64,000 nucleotides of DNA, taken from the NCBI GenBank assembly GCA_015057505.1, contig SVEG01000011.1, positions 1 to 64,000 of the forward strand. Reading direction: 5' to 3'. Under the pieces are notes generated by a model that saw only the letters and a list, made by a program, of their open reading frames with translations, was not told the origin of the DNA and did no database searches. Positions within the stretch are counted from its first letter, which is position 1. Each line of letters starts with the position of its first letter. Of the stretch, positions 42,960 through 51,674 are shown piece by piece. The translations under genes were made by a program, and so were the position numbers. Origin of the DNA: Lachnospiraceae bacterium. Lineage in GTDB: Bacteria > Bacillota > Clostridia > Lachnospirales > Lachnospiraceae.

Positions 42960-45641
42960 ATGAAATCAGGAATATTTGCAGGCTTCAGACGTGCGGTTGC
43001 CATAGTTATGGTTTTATGTATGGTGATGCTTTGTGCATGTAACGATAATGCGAATGTTGTCGATGAGAGCACTACAGAGACAACCACGATGGCTGTTGAT
43101 CAGGAAGTTGAGATAACGGGGCTTGCAGTAAGTAATATAACGGAAAGCACGGTAACTCTTAAGTGGGATGCTTGCTCTGACGAGAGAGTCGACGGCTATT
43201 TTGTTTATTGGGCAGATAAGGATACGGAGACAGTGGTATATGAGCAGATAGCTTTTGTGGAAGCGGGAGTTACTACATATACTTTTGATATTGCAACTAA
43301 CGTAAATCACTATTTTAAAGTTGCAGCTTCTCTCGGAGGAAAGGAAATGTCAGCCATGTCCGCAATGGTTGTTTCCGATACCAAGGCTGAATTTGTGCTT
43401 AAGCTTGAGGCACTTGGCAGAGGTATCATTGCGGCTAAAGAGGATAACGGTGTATTTTTAAGCTGGAGACTTCTTGCTAATGAGGTTACAGGGTATGGCG
43501 AGACAGGCCTTACAGGTGTGAATTTTAACGTATATAAGAACGGTGAAAGGGTTGCAAATGTTGCAGATAGCACCAACTACCTTGTAAAGGATGCGCAGAT
43601 TACAGATACTTTCCGAATTGAAGCTGTTTCGGCAGATAATAAGGTTCTCGGAGTTTATGAGGATGTTATGGTTTGTACAACCGACAATTATTTTGATATT
43701 CCTCTTCAGGTTCCTGCAAACGGTACAATTGACAGAACTGTGGTTATTGAAGAATATCCGCTTGAGTATACGTATTCGGCTAATGATGTAAGCGTCGGTG
43801 ATGTTGACGGTGACGGAGAGTACGAGTACTTTGTAAAATGGTATCCTGATAATGCGAAAGATGTTTGTCAGAGAGGTTATACAGGTAATACATATATTGA
43901 CTGTTATGAGCTTGACGGAACATTGTTATACAGAATTGACCTTGGTGTAAATGTACGTTCAGGAGCACATTATACACAGTTTGTGGTATATGATTTTAAC
44001 GGTGACGGTAAAGCAGAAATCAGTATGCAGACAGCACCGGGAACAAGGATTATTAAGTATGTTGACGGCAATCAGACTAAGGGTATCGCGTCAGAGACAT
44101 ATATAACAATTCCTGCGGAGGATGTGGCAGAAGGAGTTACTAACGAAGATAATTATATTTTGGATGCCGCACAGTATGCAGAGTATCTTGTTGACATTTT
44201 CATGGACTGGGGTGTTTGGGCCAACGATACTGCAGATATGAAGGCAGCCAAGGCTACATGGGATAAGAATATCGAAAATCTTTGGGGTGTTCCAAATGCA
44301 AAGCAGAAGATAGGACATGAAGGCCCTTATACAAAAGATGAAGCACAGATTTTGGTTGACTACTTTATAGATGTTTATGCTGTCGGAAGAAGCGGCAACA
44401 ATAAGCTTCGTGAGTTTGAAGGCTTTAATCTTTATGGACCTGAATATCTGAGTTTGTTTGCGGGTGCTACCGGAGAAGAGATGGATACTATTGCATATCC
44501 TGTGAACAGAGCCGACGACGGTCTCCTTTGGGGTGACTATGCCATGACAAGAATAGAGCCGGGTAACCGCGTTGACCGTTTCCTTGCAGGAATGGCATTC
44601 CTTGATGGCGAGAATCCTTATCTTGTTCTTGGCAGAGGTTATTATACAAGAACTACAGTTACGGCTCTCAGTGTTAATGCGGCGGGTAAGTTTGAGACAT
44701 ACTGGAAGGTTGACAGTGGCTGGACAGTTATGGATAATCCGTTTTACTGTAATCCTCACAGCATGAATGGAAGCGATGCTGTGTTCGGAAGCATTACATG
44801 TCAAGGCAATCATCAAATTAGTGCTGCCGATGTTGACGGAGACGGTTGTCAGGAGGTTATTTACGGTGGCGCAATCATCGATAATGACGGTGGCTTCTAT
44901 AGTAGCGGTACTGACAGACTTCCGAGTGGTAGCGAAGCTAAGTATGGTCATGGAGATTCTCTTCATATAACAGATATTAATCCAGATAATCCGGGACTTG
45001 AGATTTTCTCATGTTATGAAGGTGGAGCAGGAGCACCTTTTGGTACAGCACTCCGTGATGCAAGAACCAATACTACTATTTTCGGTAATTATACCGGTAA
45101 GGATACAGGACGTTGTATGATAGGTGATATTGATCCTGCAACACGCGGATTGGAGACATGGGGATATACAACAAGAGATGCTTATGGTAACTCAATGGTA
45201 AGATTGCAGACAATTGGGACAAATCAAAGTGCCAAGTATGCTGCAGATATGACAACGCAGATAATTACGAGTTCATCTTCAACAAACGGCAATGTTAAGG
45301 TTGCGAGATTGGATGAGAAAGGAAATATAAGAACTCTTCAGGATTGTGCAGAAACTGCGACGAACAATGGAACAAAAGGGAATGCGTCGCTTGTTGCGGA
45401 TGTACTTGGCGATTGGAGAGAAGAAGTTATATTAAGAACAACAGACAGTTCGGCATTGCGTATCTATGTAAGTGATGAGGTTACGAATCATAAGTTATAT
45501 ACGCTTATGCATGATGCACAGTATCGTGCGATGGTAGCTTGCCAGCAGACTTCATATAATCAGCCGTCATATACAAGCTTCTATTTTGCGTCTGACATTG
45601 ACTGGAAGTATGTGCCTGTTCCTAAGGTGGCAACAAAATAA
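42960..45641 (+). CDS. polysaccharide lyase family 11 (rhamnogalacturonan lyase) lipoprotein with fibronectin type III domain
   Basis: 893 residues. The lipoprotein signal ends MLCAC, with a short TTTETTT spacer. A fibronectin type III domain (about 50-130, TESTVTLKWDACSDERVDGYFVY) precedes the PL11 domain (about 145-893), which starts LGRGIIAAKEDNGVFLSWRL and carries calcium loops DVDGDGEYE, DFNGDGKAE and DVDGDGCQE. Relative to the paralogue at 27037 it has an insertion of roughly 100 residues around 385-480 and no discoidin domain. The different accessory parts may separate endo from exo action on rhamnogalacturonan I. GGGAGG precedes the ATG. It ends with its own terminator. Confidence 0.92.
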   Translation: MKSGIFAGFRRAVAIVMVLCMVMLCACNDNANVVDESTTETTTMAVDQEVEITGLAVSNITESTVTLKWDACSDERVDGYFVYWADKDTETVVYEQIAFVEAGVTTYTFDIATNVNHYFKVAASLGGKEMSAMSAMVVSDTKAEFVLKLEALGRGIIAAKEDNGVFLSWRLLANEVTGYGETGLTGVNFNVYKNGERVANVADSTNYLVKDAQITDTFRIEAVSADNKVLGVYEDVMVCTTDNYFDIPLQVPANGTIDRTVVIEEYPLEYTYSANDVSVGDVDGDGEYEYFVKWYPDNAKDVCQRGYTGNTYIDCYELDGTLLYRIDLGVNVRSGAHYTQFVVYDFNGDGKAEISMQTAPGTRIIKYVDGNQTKGIASETYITIPAEDVAEGVTNEDNYILDAAQYAEYLVDIFMDWGVWANDTADMKAAKATWDKNIENLWGVPNAKQKIGHEGPYTKDEAQILVDYFIDVYAVGRSGNNKLREFEGFNLYGPEYLSLFAGATGEEMDTIAYPVNRADDGLLWGDYAMTRIEPGNRVDRFLAGMAFLDGENPYLVLGRGYYTRTTVTALSVNAAGKFETYWKVDSGWTVMDNPFYCNPHSMNGSDAVFGSITCQGNHQISAADVDGDGCQEVIYGGAIIDNDGGFYSSGTDRLPSGSEAKYGHGDSLHITDINPDNPGLEIFSCYEGGAGAPFGTALRDARTNTTIFGNYTGKDTGRCMIGDIDPATRGLETWGYTTRDAYGNSMVRLQTIGTNQSAKYAADMTTQIITSSSSTNGNVKVARLDEKGNIRTLQDCAETATNNGTKGNASLVADVLGDWREEVILRTTDSSALRIYVSDEVTNHKLYTLMHDAQYRAMVACQQTSYNQPSYTSFYFASDIDWKYVPVPKVATK

Positions 45642-45652
45642 ATTATAAATGA

Positions 45653-45686
45653 GGCTGTGCAACGGAGTTTGCACAGCTTTATTTTA
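45653..45686 (+). terminator. intrinsic terminator of the second PL11 gene
   Basis: GCTGTGCAA pairs with TTTGCACAGC around ACGGAG and is followed by TTTATTTT. Confidence 0.8.
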
Positions 45687-45704
45687 TGCCATATGTTTTA
45701 CTTT

Positions 45705-45733
45705 TTGACTTTTATAAAATATGGTGCTAGAAT
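45705..45733 (+). promoter_or_regulatory. sigma-A type promoter of the zinc-ribbon gene
   Basis: TTGACT, 17 bases, TAGAAT, located 47 bases before the ATG. Confidence 0.7.
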
Positions 45734-45779
45734 ATAGGCATAACAAAAAAAACAGTGTGATTATATGGGAGGATAAATC

Positions 45780-46862
45780 ATGTTTTGTAAAGTATGTGGA
45801 AAAGAACTTGCAGACAGCGCGATTTTTTGCGGGAACTGCGGTACGAAAATTGAGAGAGAAGTTGTAGCCGAGAAGGTTGAAGAGGTTGCAGAGGCAGTAG
45901 ATGCGGTTGAAGAGGCGATTGTTGAAGCTGAGGTAAAGCTTGAAGAAGAGGTTACTGCAGTTTTTGAAGATGCAGAAGATAAAGTGCAGGGTGTTGTTGA
46001 AGAAGCAGTGGCTGTGGCAGAGGAAGAGGTAGTCGCACCTGTAGAGAAAACTGTTGAGGCAGTAGCAAATGTGGTTGAGGAAGTAGCAGATGCTACGGTT
46101 GCATCTGTTGATGACGTAACGAAGACTGTAGAAGTTGCACCTGCGGTAGAACCCGTGGTTGTGCCTGCACCGGTGGTTCCTACTGCACAGGAAATAGAAG
46201 AAGTTAAGGCAGAAGCTAAGGTGGCAAAGGAAGAATTCAAGGCTGCGAAGGAAGATATCAAAGCAGCTAAAGCAGATATTAAGGCTGCTAAGGCAGAGGC
46301 AAAAGCTGAACGTAAGAGACTTATGGTTAAGAGAAATACGGTACTTTCATCAATAACATGTGTATTTCTTTCACTTGTGGTTACTGCTGTTATGTTTGCG
46401 ACAGCGGCTGTTGCGGTACTTTGTACCAAGGAGTTTGATGATTTCTATTACGGATTTATATCCAATAACCGTGCTGAGTTTGATGTTTTCTGGATTCTCA
46501 CATCAATATGGTATCTGTATGCGCTTGCAACGGTTTTGGCACTTCTTGTATTGTTGATTCTTTCAATGATAAAGAGAAGAAAATATGCAATTTTTAACTA
46601 TATAGGTATTCCGATGGTTATAAACGGTGCGGTTTTTGCTTTGGTTGCACTTCTTAACAAATGGATCGTTAAAACATTTGAATTGCCGGTCATTTTAGAA
46701 GAGCTGTTTGATGTTATAGGTGATGAAGCAAAGAATACAGTATTGTTTGCAGGAATTATCCTTCTTGCAGCAGGTGCATTGTGTATACTTATCTATGTTC
46801 TTGTATCTGTTATACATAAAGCGGTATATCGTAAGAAATGCATGAAGACAGAACTTAATTAA
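45780..46862 (+). CDS. zinc-ribbon membrane protein with Ala/Glu/Lys-rich helical region
   Basis: 360 residues. The N-terminal zinc ribbon is CKVCGKELADSAIFCGNCG (four cysteines). An acidic, Val/Ala/Glu-rich segment (about 30-135) and a helix with repeats AAKEDIKAAKADIKAAK (about 140-180) follow, then four hydrophobic helices at about 188-215, 237-262, 275-300 and 315-345. The function is unknown. Zinc-ribbon plus membrane parts are common in Firmicute stress or envelope proteins. The strong reading frame on the opposite strand here is a by-product of the biased codons. GGGAGG precedes the ATG. A single-gene unit with its own promoter and terminator. Confidence 0.8.
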   Translation: MFCKVCGKELADSAIFCGNCGTKIEREVVAEKVEEVAEAVDAVEEAIVEAEVKLEEEVTAVFEDAEDKVQGVVEEAVAVAEEEVVAPVEKTVEAVANVVEEVADATVASVDDVTKTVEVAPAVEPVVVPAPVVPTAQEIEEVKAEAKVAKEEFKAAKEDIKAAKADIKAAKAEAKAERKRLMVKRNTVLSSITCVFLSLVVTAVMFATAAVAVLCTKEFDDFYYGFISNNRAEFDVFWILTSIWYLYALATVLALLVLLILSMIKRRKYAIFNYIGIPMVINGAVFALVALLNKWIVKTFELPVILEELFDVIGDEAKNTVLFAGIILLAAGALCILIYVLVSVIHKAVYRKKCMKTELN

Positions 46863-46875
46863 TAAATGGTAATAG

Positions 46876-46918
46876 CGGCAGTATTGATGTGATAAGAACT
46901 ATCGGTACTGCCGTTTTT
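46876..46918 (+). terminator. intrinsic terminator of the zinc-ribbon gene
   Basis: CGGCAGTA pairs with TACTGCCG around a long loop and is followed by TTTTT, which also precedes the GGAGGT ribosome binding site of the next gene. Confidence 0.65.
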
Positions 46919-46929
46919 GGAGGTATATT

Positions 46930-47859
46930 ATGTTAAAGGAGATAAAGAGCCCTTTTTTCAGGGATCCTGTTTTTGACGGTGCGGCAGACCCGGTTGTAAT
47001 TTGGAACAGAGAAGAGCAGGAGTGGTGGCTTCTCTATACTAACAGGCGTGTGGGTACGCCTTCATCGGGTGTTGAGTGGGTGCATGGAACTGATATAGGA
47101 ATTGCCTCTTCAAAGGATGGCGGACATACATGGGTTTACAGAGGGATTTTGCCGCTTAAGGATATCAATCCGGGACGTAATACTTTTTGGGCACCGGAGG
47201 TTATCTTTGAAAATGGAAGATATCATGTATATGTGTCTTATGTAAAGGGCGTGCCGGCTGACTGGGGACATCAGAGATTTATCATGCATTATTCGGGAAC
47301 GGATTTGTGGGAGCTTAAATATGAGTCGACGCTTGAATTGTCTTCTGATAAATGTATTGATGCATGCGTGCACAAAATGCCAAACGGCAAGTATGGTTTG
47401 TGGTATAAGGATGAGAGGCATGGTTCACATACATATATGGTAGAGAGTGAAGATTTGTATACATGGAACAATCCAAAGCCGGTAATAGAGGTATTCAATC
47501 ATGAAGGTCCCAATGTTTTTTACTGGAAGGGCAGATATTTTATGATTGTTGACCGTTGGAAAGGACAGGGCGTGTTTGTATCAGAGGATTGTGAGAACTG
47601 GATGCAGCTTGATGATATACTGGCAGTATCAGGTGAGGGCATAGATGATTTTGGTAACGGTCTTCATGCAGACGTGCTTGTGCAGGGGGAAGAGGCTTAT
47701 GTTGTTTATTTTACACATCCCGGCAGAAAGATGGGCGAGACGGTGCCACATGAACTTCAAAGAAGTTCGATTCAGATGAGACGACTTAATTTTGATAGTA
47801 AGAATGTGATTTGTGACAGAAATGAAAAATTTGTCTATGACTGGCAAGGTGAAGGTTGA
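46930..47859 (+). CDS. five-bladed beta-propeller glycosidase, GH43/GH117-like, cytoplasmic
   Basis: 309 residues, no signal peptide. The propeller pattern of GH43-type enzymes is visible: FRDPVFDGAADPVVIWN near the N-terminus (Asp base), FWAPEVIFENGRYHVYVSY, and HEGPNVFYWKGRYFMIVD with the likely acid Glu. The family assignment between GH43, GH117 and related groups is uncertain, and so is the substrate; arabinan or uronic-acid side chains of pectin would fit the neighbourhood. TTTGGAGGT lies before the ATG. The TGA stop overlaps the ATG of the pilT-like gene by one base. Confidence 0.75.
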   Translation: MLKEIKSPFFRDPVFDGAADPVVIWNREEQEWWLLYTNRRVGTPSSGVEWVHGTDIGIASSKDGGHTWVYRGILPLKDINPGRNTFWAPEVIFENGRYHVYVSYVKGVPADWGHQRFIMHYSGTDLWELKYESTLELSSDKCIDACVHKMPNGKYGLWYKDERHGSHTYMVESEDLYTWNNPKPVIEVFNHEGPNVFYWKGRYFMIVDRWKGQGVFVSEDCENWMQLDDILAVSGEGIDDFGNGLHADVLVQGEEAYVVYFTHPGRKMGETVPHELQRSSIQMRRLNFDSKNVICDRNEKFVYDWQGEG

Positions 47860-48911
47860 TGATAGATATTGCGAAATTACTTGGTGAAGCCAAGGAACTT
47901 GGTGCATCCGATGTGCATATTACGGTAGGTGTCCCTCCTAAGATGAGAATCCAGGGACAACTTAAAAGTATGGATTTTGACAGGATGATGCCTGATGAGA
48001 CTGAGAAGCTACTTACGGATATCATGACAGAGGAACAGAAGGCATATCTCGATAAAAACGGAGAAGTGGATTTCTCTTTTGCAATACCGGTACTGGGGAG
48101 ATTTAGGGCTAATGTTTTTAAGCAGAGAGGCTCTTATGCGGCGGCATTTCGAATCGTTCTTACGGAGGTTGCTGATGAGGATGAACTTGGGCTTCCCAGG
48201 GAAATTACAGATTTAAGTATGCTAAAAAGAGGACTTGTGCTTGTGACAGGTCCTGCCGGAAGTGGAAGAACAACAACTCTTGCGGCACTTATTGATAAAA
48301 TTAATACCTATCGTGAAGTGCATGTAATAACTCTCGAAGATCCCATTGAATATTTGCATCAGCATAAAAAGGCAATCGTTAATCAGAGAGAGATAGGCAT
48401 TGATGCTGAGTCGTATCCGAAGGCATTAGGAGCTGCACTGAGAGAAAATCCGGATGTTATCATGATAGGTGGCATGAGGGATAGTGAAACTGTGCGGCTT
48501 GCACTTACGGCGGCAGAGGCCGGATATCTGGTGCTATCATCTCTTCATACGGTCGGCGCAGGTAATACCATACAGCGTCTTGTGGAGATGTTTCCTGAGG
48601 GCAAGCAGCTTCAGGTAAGGCTCCAGCTTGCAGGTGTACTCGAGGCGGTGGTTTCACAACAGCTTCTTCCTGCCGAGACGGGCAAGAGAGTACCTGCTTT
48701 TGAAATAATGAGAATGACACCCGAAATCCGCAGCCTTATAAGAGATGGACGAATATACCAGATAACGGGTGCAATACAGGAAGATAATAAAAACGGTATG
48801 CAAACTATGGATGAAGCTATTTTAGAACTTTATCTTAGGGGAATGATAAGCAAGGAGACTGTTCTTGCAAGTGCGGTTGATGTATTTTCGATAGAACGCA
48901 AGCTTTTATAA
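47859..48911 (+). CDS. PilT-like type IV pilus retraction ATPase homologue with altered Walker motifs
   Basis: 350 residues with the PilT/secretion-ATPase architecture: PAS-like N-domain (1-100, GASDVHITVGVPPKMR), then the RecA-like core. The Asp box TLEDPIEYLHQHK and His box SSLHT are present. Two catalytic positions are changed: Walker A reads GPAGSGRTTT (Lys to Arg at 137), and the Walker B region reads GGMRD instead of GEMRD (Glu to Gly at 205). ATP binding may persist but hydrolysis should be poor. No pilin, PilB or PilC gene is nearby. It overlaps the propeller gene by one base. A hairpin covers its stop codon (about 48892-48930). Confidence 0.85.
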   Translation: MIDIAKLLGEAKELGASDVHITVGVPPKMRIQGQLKSMDFDRMMPDETEKLLTDIMTEEQKAYLDKNGEVDFSFAIPVLGRFRANVFKQRGSYAAAFRIVLTEVADEDELGLPREITDLSMLKRGLVLVTGPAGSGRTTTLAALIDKINTYREVHVITLEDPIEYLHQHKKAIVNQREIGIDAESYPKALGAALRENPDVIMIGGMRDSETVRLALTAAEAGYLVLSSLHTVGAGNTIQRLVEMFPEGKQLQVRLQLAGVLEAVVSQQLLPAETGKRVPAFEIMRMTPEIRSLIRDGRIYQITGAIQEDNKNGMQTMDEAILELYLRGMISKETVLASAVDVFSIERKLL

Positions 48912-48980
48912 AAGGGCTTGCGTTCTATGTAAAAATATGGTAATATATACATGATTTAATTCTAATTTCTTTCGGCATTC

Positions 48981-48988
48981 GCCGATAT
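48981..48988 (+). promoter_or_regulatory. possible sigma-28 type -10 upstream of comM
   Basis: GCCGATAT is an exact flagellar-type -10, but the -35 candidate is TAAT (48963-48966) with 14-base spacing, so the match is partial. Confidence 0.3.
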
Positions 48989-49037
48989 TTTCCCATTTTT
49001 TCTATTTTTAGTATAGCGAAGGAGTGATGTTTTTTTA

Positions 49038-50579
49038 ATGTATTGTAAGGTTTTAAGCGGTGCTGTGCACGGAATCGGAGGCTTGCTTATACAGGTTGAA
49101 ACTGATGTGAGTGACGGACTACCCGGGTTTTCAATGGTAGGAATGTTGTCTTCAGAAGTTAAAGAGGCGGGAGAGAGGGTGCGGACGGCTCTTAAAAATT
49201 CAAAGTACAAAATTCCGCCGAAACGTATAACGGTGAATTTGTCGCCGGCGGATATAAGAAAGGAGGGGGCTGCATTTGATCTTGCCATTGCTGTGGCAAT
49301 TCTTGTGAATCTGGGCTATATTCCGCAGGAGAATCTTAAAGACGTACTTGTGATAGGCGAGTTAAGTCTTAACGGAGATGTTAACAGGGTAAACGGAGTG
49401 TTACCGATTATATCGGAGGCAGCAGGCCGAGGTTGTAAGATTTGCGTGGTTCCGGAAGAGAATGCGAGGGAGGCGTCTGTTGTTAAGGGGATGAAAGTGT
49501 TTGGTGTTAAAACATTGCGTGAAACAATGGAGATGCTTATGGCTGCGGATAGTGGAAAGTATGCTTATAAAATAGGTCGCGGGGAAGGTAATTACAAGGA
49601 GAACACTGCTGATTTTTCTGAAGTGATAGGGCAGGTAGCTCTTAAACGTGCGGCAGAAGTTGCGGCTGCAGGAATGCATAATTTTCTTATGGTAGGGCCG
49701 CCGGGTTCGGGTAAAACAATGATTGCAAGCAGGATACCGTCAATTCTTCCGTCACTTGGCTTTGCAGAAAGTATTGAAATTACCAAAATATATAGTGTTG
49801 CAGGAAAACTGGACAGTGAAAATCCGCTTATAACAAACAGACCCTTTCGGGCACCGCACCACACAACAACAAGAAGCGCCATGGCAGGTGGTGGAAGAAA
49901 GGCTTTGCCGGGGGAAATAACTCTTGCCAATCACGGTGTGCTTTTTTTGGACGAACTTCCTGAGTTTGATACGTCTGTTCTCGAGATATTGCGGCAGCCG
50001 CTTGAGGAAGGAAGAGTCGAGTTGGCGAGAGTGTACGGTAATTACAGTTATCCTGCGAAATTTATGCTTGTAGCGGCTATGAATCCGTGTAAATGTGGAT
50101 ATTATCCCGATATGTCACGTTGTACATGCAGCAGTGAACAGGTAAAACGTTATTTGAGGCGAATAAGCCGACCATTGCTTGATAGGATTGATATTTGTGT
50201 AGAGGTGCCAAAACTTGAGTTTGTTCAGATTGCGTCAGAGAAAAAGGAAGAATCATCTGCAGACATAAGAGAACGGGTTGAGAGGGCAAGAATTATTCAG
50301 AAGAAAAGATATGGCAGTAATGTATGTTATAACAGCAGACTCAATGCCTCCGAGACAAAAAGATACTGTAGTCTGGATGCAGAGTGTTCGGGACTTGTTG
50401 AAAAGGTTTATGAGAGTATGGGGCTTACGGCGAGGTCATATCACAAACTTCTTAAAGTATCGAGGACTATTGCAGATTTGGACGGAGGTGGTCCGATAAC
50501 AAAAAAGCATGTGAGTGAAGCATTGCTTTATAAGGGTTTTTTACAAGGGGAATTGAGAGGTGGAGGTTTTGGCAGATAA
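49038..50579 (+). CDS. comM: YifB/ComM family AAA+ ATPase (Mg-chelatase-like)
   Basis: 513 residues. N-terminal LonC-like domain (about 1-170, with GFSMVGMLSSEVKEAGERV), AAA+ core with Walker A GPPGSGKT and Walker B LFLDELPEF, then the C-terminal Mg_chelatase_C domain. In naturally competent bacteria ComM promotes branch migration during integration of imported DNA. AAGGAGTGA lies about ten bases before the ATG. The last 20 bases overlap dprA, which fits a recombination pair. Confidence 0.92.
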   Translation: MYCKVLSGAVHGIGGLLIQVETDVSDGLPGFSMVGMLSSEVKEAGERVRTALKNSKYKIPPKRITVNLSPADIRKEGAAFDLAIAVAILVNLGYIPQENLKDVLVIGELSLNGDVNRVNGVLPIISEAAGRGCKICVVPEENAREASVVKGMKVFGVKTLRETMEMLMAADSGKYAYKIGRGEGNYKENTADFSEVIGQVALKRAAEVAAAGMHNFLMVGPPGSGKTMIASRIPSILPSLGFAESIEITKIYSVAGKLDSENPLITNRPFRAPHHTTTRSAMAGGGRKALPGEITLANHGVLFLDELPEFDTSVLEILRQPLEEGRVELARVYGNYSYPAKFMLVAAMNPCKCGYYPDMSRCTCSSEQVKRYLRRISRPLLDRIDICVEVPKLEFVQIASEKKEESSADIRERVERARIIQKKRYGSNVCYNSRLNASETKRYCSLDAECSGLVEKVYESMGLTARSYHKLLKVSRTIADLDGGGPITKKHVSEALLYKGFLQGELRGGGFGR

Positions 50580-51657
50580 AACTGAAATGCACAGAATATA
50601 TTGGTATTGGTTATGTAATATTCCGGGTATAGGAAGAAAGAAGATTGAAAGACTACTTGAGGAATTTGGAACGCCGGAGGAAATATGCAGGCAGAAGAGA
50701 GTAGAATGGTTTACAGAAAAAGAGCAGGCGTCTTTTGAGGAAAGTAAGAAAATAAAATGGCTTTTGAAATATCGGCAGACAAAGGAGAACGGAATAAAAA
50801 TTATAACCTGTGAGGATGAGGACTATCCGAAAAGATTAGTATGTCTTCATGACAGGCCATATGTGATGTATGTGAAAGGCAGACTTCCCGATGAAGAAAG
50901 GCCGACATGCGCGATTGTGGGGGCAAGAAATTGTACAAGGTATGGAGCGACTCTTGCAAGAGAACTTGGCGGATTGCTTGCAAAGAACAATATACAGGTT
51001 ATAAGCGGTCTTGCAAGGGGAATTGACGGAGAAGGTCAATTTGGTGCGGTCAGAGAAGGCGGTGCAAGCTTTGGAATACTTGGATGTGGGGTGGATATAT
51101 GCTATCCGGAGGAAAATTTTAAATTGTACGAACAAATACAGGATAGGGGAGGACTTATAAGCGAATTTGCGCCGGGGACAACGGCACGTCCCACGCATTT
51201 TCCGATGCGTAACAGGCTTATAAGTGCATTGTCTGACAAACTTATTGTGGTGGAAGCTAAGAAAAAGAGCGGTTCACTTATAACTGTTGACTTTGCACTT
51301 GAGCAGGGCAAAGAGGTTTTTGGTGTTCCGGGGCGTGTTACGGATGCTTTAAGCGAGGGCGTGAATAATCTTTTGCGTATGGGTGCGGGAGTGCTCTCGA
51401 GACCTGAGGATATCCTTGAAGAATTTGATGTAAGTAATGGAATGGACGGTGCAAAAGATAAGAAAAATAATTTTATGCTTGCAGAAAAAGAAAATATGTT
51501 GTATAGTATGTTAGATTTACAGCCTAAAAACATTCAATATATAATAGAAGAAACAGGAATGGATGTTACTGCGGTTTCGGAGATACTTTTGGAGTTGCAA
51601 TTAAAGGGGCTGGTTTTAGAGTGTGGTAAAAATCACTATGCAAAAATCAAAATATAG
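50560..51657 (+). CDS. dprA: DNA processing protein DprA
   Basis: 365 residues. An N-terminal helical domain (about 1-80) is followed by the Rossmann-type single-strand DNA binding domain with AIVGARNCTRYGA, SGLARGIDG and EFAPGTTARPTHFPMRN, and a C-terminal winged helix (about 305-365). It loads RecA on incoming single-stranded DNA. The GTG at 50560 has AAGGGG nine bases upstream; other in-frame starts (TTG 50569, ATG 50587) are less well placed. It overlaps comM by 20 bases and precedes topA by 17, the classic dprA-topA order. Confidence 0.95.
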   Translation: MEVLADKTEMHRIYWYWLCNIPGIGRKKIERLLEEFGTPEEICRQKRVEWFTEKEQASFEESKKIKWLLKYRQTKENGIKIITCEDEDYPKRLVCLHDRPYVMYVKGRLPDEERPTCAIVGARNCTRYGATLARELGGLLAKNNIQVISGLARGIDGEGQFGAVREGGASFGILGCGVDICYPEENFKLYEQIQDRGGLISEFAPGTTARPTHFPMRNRLISALSDKLIVVEAKKKSGSLITVDFALEQGKEVFGVPGRVTDALSEGVNNLLRMGAGVLSRPEDILEEFDVSNGMDGAKDKKNNFMLAEKENMLYSMLDLQPKNIQYIIEETGMDVTAVSEILLELQLKGLVLECGKNHYAKIKI

Positions 51658-51674
51658 TATAAGGGGTTTTTTAA

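Noticed and set aside
44091-44966. 291-residue frame on the minus strand inside the second PL11 gene
   Set aside because: Antisense shadow of a well-supported lyase; no start signals and no family features.
45761-46429. 222-residue Ser/Thr/Ala-rich frame on the minus strand
   Set aside because: It is the antisense of a Val/Ala/Glu-rich coding region; such codon bias opens the reverse frame. No ribosome binding site.
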